DNA of 34,062 bases, taken from the NCBI GenBank assembly GCA_041635475.1, contig JBFKVA010000018.1:1-34062 (forward strand), in the 5' to 3' direction. The position numbers and the translations under genes are program-made. Shown in pieces: positions 31,663 to 34,062 of the stretch (position 1 is the stretch's first letter; each line of letters starts with the position of its first letter). The notes beneath the pieces are model-generated. The model had not been told where the DNA came from and did no database searches. It worked only from the letters and a program-made list of their open reading frames with translations. The stretch comes from GCA-020352575 sp041635475. Lineage in GTDB: Bacteria; Actinomycetota; Acidimicrobiia; Spongiisociales; JAENVV01.

Positions 31663-32760
31663 ATGACAGCACCCGTCAACCACGAACTCGTCCCCGACTT
31701 CGAGTTCTCCGAGATCCTCTACGAGGAACGCCCGGTGTACGACAACGCCGGGGCCGCCGTGGACGGGCTCCACGCGGTGTGGATCTCGCTCAACAACCCC
31801 AGCCAGCTCAACTCGTACACCACGGGTGCCGTCCGGGAGGTCATCCTCGCCTTCCGCCGGGCATCGATGGACCGGGCCGCGGTGGCAGTCGTCTTCACCG
31901 CGGTCGGGGACCGTTCCTTCTGCACGGGCGGCAACACCGAGGAGTACTCGGAGTACTACGCCGGCCGGCCCGGTGAGTACCGCCAGTACATGCGGCTCTT
32001 CAACGACATGGTGTCGGCGATCCTCGCCTGCGACAAGCCGGTCATCAACCGCGTGAACGGGATGCGCATCGGCGGCGGCCAGGAGATCGGCATGGCCTGC
32101 GACTTCACGCTCGCCTCCGACCTGGCGCGGTTCGGACAGGCCGGCCCCAAGCACGGGTCGGCTCCCGACGGCGGGTCGACGGACTTCCTCCACCTCTACG
32201 TGGGATGGGGCAACGCCATCGCCAGCTGCGTCCTGTGCGACGCCTGGAGTGCCCACGAGGCCCTGCGCCTCGGCCTCGTGAACGACATCTTCCCCGCCCT
32301 CAAGGTCAACGGCGAGTTCGTCCCGAACCCGCTCGTCGTCACCGACCGCTACCTCGACGAATGGGGCCGGATCATCCACGGGACGTCGAAGACCGGCGCC
32401 GACCTCGACGCGGGCAAGGCGCTCCTCAAGGAGGGCACGATCGACCTCTCACTGCTCGACGCCGGCGTGGACACCATGATCACCAAGATCCTCTACACGA
32501 TGCCGGACTGCACCATCAAGACCACCGAGTCGCTGCGCAAGAAGAAGCTCGAGCACTGGGACCAGAACCGGGAGACGAACCGCGCCTGGCTCTCGCTGAA
32601 CATGATGACCGAGGCCAAGTCCGGGTTCCAGGCGTTCCACCGGGGCAACCGGGAGGTCGGCCGCGAGGTCGACTACGTCGACCTGCGTCGTCGCCTCGCC
32701 CACGGCGAGCAGTGGGGGGACGACCTCCAGCGGGCGGTGTCGCCCCAGTTCAAGGCCTGA
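31663..32760 (+). CDS. oah: 6-Oxocyclohex-1-ene-1-carbonyl-CoA hydrolase
   Basis: Unusually long crotonase-family protein of 365 residues, near the roughly 376 of known Oah. The N-terminal extension DFEFSEILYEERPVYDNAG precedes the crotonase core, with FCTGGNTEEYSEYYAGRPGEYRQYM and RIGGGQEIGMACDFTLASDLARFGQAGPKHGSAPDGGSTDFL. The C-terminal region has KKKLEHWDQNRETNRAWLSLNMMTEAKSGFQAF, highly characteristic of this family. The enzyme adds water and hydrolytically opens the ring, giving 3-hydroxypimelyl-CoA. AAGGAG precedes the ATG at 31663. It is the most diagnostic single gene of the benzoyl-CoA pathway in the window. Confidence 0.95.
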   Translation: MTAPVNHELVPDFEFSEILYEERPVYDNAGAAVDGLHAVWISLNNPSQLNSYTTGAVREVILAFRRASMDRAAVAVVFTAVGDRSFCTGGNTEEYSEYYAGRPGEYRQYMRLFNDMVSAILACDKPVINRVNGMRIGGGQEIGMACDFTLASDLARFGQAGPKHGSAPDGGSTDFLHLYVGWGNAIASCVLCDAWSAHEALRLGLVNDIFPALKVNGEFVPNPLVVTDRYLDEWGRIIHGTSKTGADLDAGKALLKEGTIDLSLLDAGVDTMITKILYTMPDCTIKTTESLRKKKLEHWDQNRETNRAWLSLNMMTEAKSGFQAFHRGNREVGREVDYVDLRRRLAHGEQWGDDLQRAVSPQFKA

Positions 32761-32762
32761 CG

Positions 32763-33524
32763 ATGGGAGACTGGGTCACCCACTCGGTGTCGGCCGACCG
32801 CGGCGTGCACACGATCACCGTGGACAAGCCGCCGGGCAACGTGTTCGACATCGCCCTCTGCAGCCAGCTCCGGCCCGCCCTGGCCGAGGCGGCGGAGGCC
32901 CCCGACGGCAAGGTCCTCGTCGTACGGGGGGCGGGCAAGCACTTCTCGTTCGGCGCCAGCGTCGAGGAGCATCTCCCCGACGTCGCCCCGACCATGCTCG
33001 AGGCGTTCGGGGCCGTCATCCGCGACCTCGTGGCGTTCCCCTACCCGACGGTCGCCGGCGTCCAGGGCAGTTGCCTCGGCGGCGGCCTCGAGGTTGCGCT
33101 CGCCTGCGGCATCATCCTGGCCGACGAGGGCGCCCGCCTGGGCAACCCCGAGATCCAGCTCGGAGTGATCGCCCCGGCCGCCACTGCGCTGCTCGCCGGC
33201 CGGGCCGCCGAGGAGATCCTCCTCACCGGGCGAACCCTCACGGCGGACGAGGCCATGCGGCTGGGCATTGTCAACGCGCTGGCACCCTCGGGTGAGCTCG
33301 ACGACGCCATCGACGCCTTCGTGGAGACGCACTTCGTGCCCCGCTCGGCGCTCTCCCTGCGGGCGGCGACGAAGGCCGTACGCGCAAGCAAGATCACGGC
33401 CGTGAACGAGCGGCTCGACGCCGCCGAACGGATCTACGTCGAGGAACTCCTCCCAACCCACGACGGGGTGGAGGGAATCCGGGCGTTCCTCGAGAAGCGC
33501 TCGCCTTCCTGGACCAACGCCTGA
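32763..33524 (+). CDS. dch: Cyclohexa-1,5-diene-1-carbonyl-CoA hydratase
   Basis: Crotonase-family protein of 253 residues, close to the length of known dienoyl-CoA hydratases. HTITVDKPPGNVFDIALCSQLRPAL opens the core. HFSFGASVEEHLPDVAPTMLEAFGAVIRDL and GSCLGGGLEVALACGIILADEGARLGNPEIQLGVIAPAAT follow, with both hydratase glutamates (GGGLE, GNPEIQLG). The HFSFGASVEEHLP segment resembles Dch and not short-chain enoyl-CoA hydratases. It hydrates the dienoyl-CoA product of class I benzoyl-CoA reductase, so its presence argues for the ATP-dependent, two-electron-reducing enzyme. Starts two bases after oah and is the last gene of the operon. Confidence 0.93.
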   Translation: MGDWVTHSVSADRGVHTITVDKPPGNVFDIALCSQLRPALAEAAEAPDGKVLVVRGAGKHFSFGASVEEHLPDVAPTMLEAFGAVIRDLVAFPYPTVAGVQGSCLGGGLEVALACGIILADEGARLGNPEIQLGVIAPAATALLAGRAAEEILLTGRTLTADEAMRLGIVNALAPSGELDDAIDAFVETHFVPRSALSLRAATKAVRASKITAVNERLDAAERIYVEELLPTHDGVEGIRAFLEKRSPSWTNA

Positions 33525-33537
33525 CGTCCGTCTGACT

Positions 33538-33801
33538 TCAGGCGTCCACGACCTTGCGGGTGAAGAGCGCCTGGTAGGTGGTGCAGGCGGTGATGGCGCA
33601 CTCGTTGCAGGCCTCACCGAAGCTCGATGGATCCATGCCGACGACCTTCGTCTCGAACCCGAGCTCGGTGTAGAGGGTCACGAGGTCACCGATCCGGGTT
33701 GGGTCGGTGACGGTCCTCTGCTCCCAGCCCACCGAGATGAGGCTGGGAGCAGAGGCCACACGGATGCCCTCCGCACACGAGATGGGCGCCGGCTCGTTCA
33801 T
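33538..33801 (-). CDS. Small Cys-motif protein next to benzoyl-CoA reductase
   Basis: Protein of 87 residues that I do not recognise. The first part is MNEPAPISCAEGIRV, and the middle reads RIGDLVTLYTELGFETKVVGMD. The C-terminal part has CNECAITACTTYQALFTRK, a CxxCx4C motif followed by Tyr and TRK, suggesting a metal or Fe-S site. The ATG at 33801 overlaps the reductase-subunit stop by one base (TGATG), indicating translational coupling and a role linked to the reductase: assembly, electron transfer or stability. A 15-base perfect inverted repeat lies inside the gene. It converges on dch with a 13-base gap. Confidence 0.65.
   Translation of the reverse strand: MNEPAPISCAEGIRVASAPSLISVGWEQRTVTDPTRIGDLVTLYTELGFETKVVGMDPSSFGEACNECAITACTTYQALFTRKVVDA
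33715..33755. repeat. Perfect 15-base inverted repeat inside the small gene
   Basis: CCTCTGCTCCCAGCC (33715-33729) and its exact complement (33741-33755) are separated by 11 bases. The structure lies within the 5' half of the coding sequence at 33538. No U-tract follows on either strand, so it is not an ordinary terminator. Confidence 0.75.
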
Positions 33802-34062
33802 CACACGCTCGACCCGACCATCTCACCGCTTGCCTGCAGCTTCTCCAGCCGGCGGCGGGCGAGGATGGCACACCCGAGGGCCGACACGAACTGGACCATC
33901 TCGCCAGCCGGGATGTTCACTTCGGCGTCGAGTTGGTGGCTGACCTCCCGTCCCAGCGTCTCGAACCTGAGGATCCCGCCGATGAGCGTGTACTCGGGTT
34001 CGGCCCGCACCCGCTTCATGAGCTGCACGGAGCGGTTCGTGAGGGACTCGATCGCCCCCTGC
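33801..34062 (-). CDS. bcrA: Class I benzoyl-CoA reductase ATPase subunit, C-terminal part
   Basis: The last 86 or so codons of a gene that begins beyond the right edge. The visible sequence includes AEPEYTLIGGILRFETLGREV, a nucleotide-binding GG segment of the BadF/BadG/BcrA/BcrD ASKHA ATPases. It ends VNIPAGEMVQFVSALGCAILARRRLEKLQ, the typical closing helix. The GGILRF form and tail look more like BcrA/BadF than BcrD/BadG, but a related 2-hydroxyacyl-CoA dehydratase activator is not excluded by this fragment alone. Adjacent had, oah and dch make benzoyl-CoA reductase by far the best reading. ATP hydrolysis by this subunit drives electron transfer to the ring-reducing subunits. Confidence 0.78.
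   Translation of the reverse strand, partial: QGAIESLTNRSVQLMKRVRAEPEYTLIGGILRFETLGREVSHQLDAEVNIPAGEMVQFVSALGCAILARRRLEKLQASGEMVGSSV

Noticed and set aside
33715..33803. SECIS element making the reductase TGA a selenocysteine codon
   Set aside because: The hairpin starts about 45 bases after the TGA, too far for a bacterial SECIS. The downstream coding frame differs from that of the reductase, and family members end at this point.
1..34062. tRNA, rRNA, insertion sequences or integrases
   Set aside because: I saw no cloverleaf or rRNA sequence, no transposase-like protein and no terminal repeats that I could support.

Overview
The window is visibly GC-rich with many GTG starts and dense four-base gene overlaps. 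It carries a compact Tad pilus locus, an excisionase/BldC-like HTH gene, a PAS-LuxR regulator, CaiB/BaiF and DUF35-thiolase genes. This points to a high-GC actinobacterium, possibly of the Acidimicrobiia; that placement is inference from gene style, not a search.

Layout. (1) 1-2424: a minisatellite of GTACGAG-like units, a NUDIX hydrolase and, convergent with it, a tryptophanase-type beta-eliminating lyase. (2) 2443-9580: a large two-part hairpin, then a leftward tad operon (TadG-like, two TadE-like, Flp pilin, TadC, TadB, CpaF/TadA, CpaE/TadZ, CpaB/RcpC), a divergent gene of unknown function and an HTH gene. (3) 9641-12177: a second GTACGAA minisatellite, a hemerythrin-domain protein, a membrane protein of unknown function and a PAS-LuxR regulator. 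(4) 12189-23771: one long leftward operon, mostly with overlapping genes, read from its promoter as DRE-TIM metallolyase, indolepyruvate-type ferredoxin oxidoreductase alpha, gamma-ferredoxin fusion, KorA, KorB, KorC, TetR, class III CoA-transferase, enoyl-CoA hydratase, SDR, LeuC-like and LeuD-like. (5) 23772-24096: a divergent control region with several inverted repeats, two of which look like related operators. (6) 24097-33524: a rightward operon of DUF35, thiolase, PrpF-like isomerase, the three subunits of 4-hydroxybenzoyl-CoA reductase, then the three lower-pathway enzymes Dch, Had and Oah in the order had-oah-dch. (7) 33538-34062: a leftward pair, a small cysteine-containing protein and the C-terminal end of an ATPase subunit of class I (ATP-dependent) benzoyl-CoA reductase, cut by the window edge.

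Taken together the right half reads as an anaerobic aromatic-degradation island. 4-Hydroxybenzoyl-CoA would be reductively dehydroxylated to benzoyl-CoA (HcrABC) and the ring reduced by a class I benzoyl-CoA reductase, most of which must lie beyond the right edge. The dienoyl-CoA would then be hydrated, oxidised and hydrolytically opened by Dch, Had and Oah to 3-hydroxypimelyl-CoA. The divergent operon offers two 2-oxoacid:ferredoxin oxidoreductases as plausible sources of the reduced ferredoxin these reductases need. It also holds acyl-CoA enzymes that could process a side chain or the ring-opening product, and a TetR regulator that may act on the paired operators between the operons. The best-characterised class I benzoyl-CoA pathways are from Proteobacteria, so an actinobacterial version with this electron-supply operon is the most interesting feature here.
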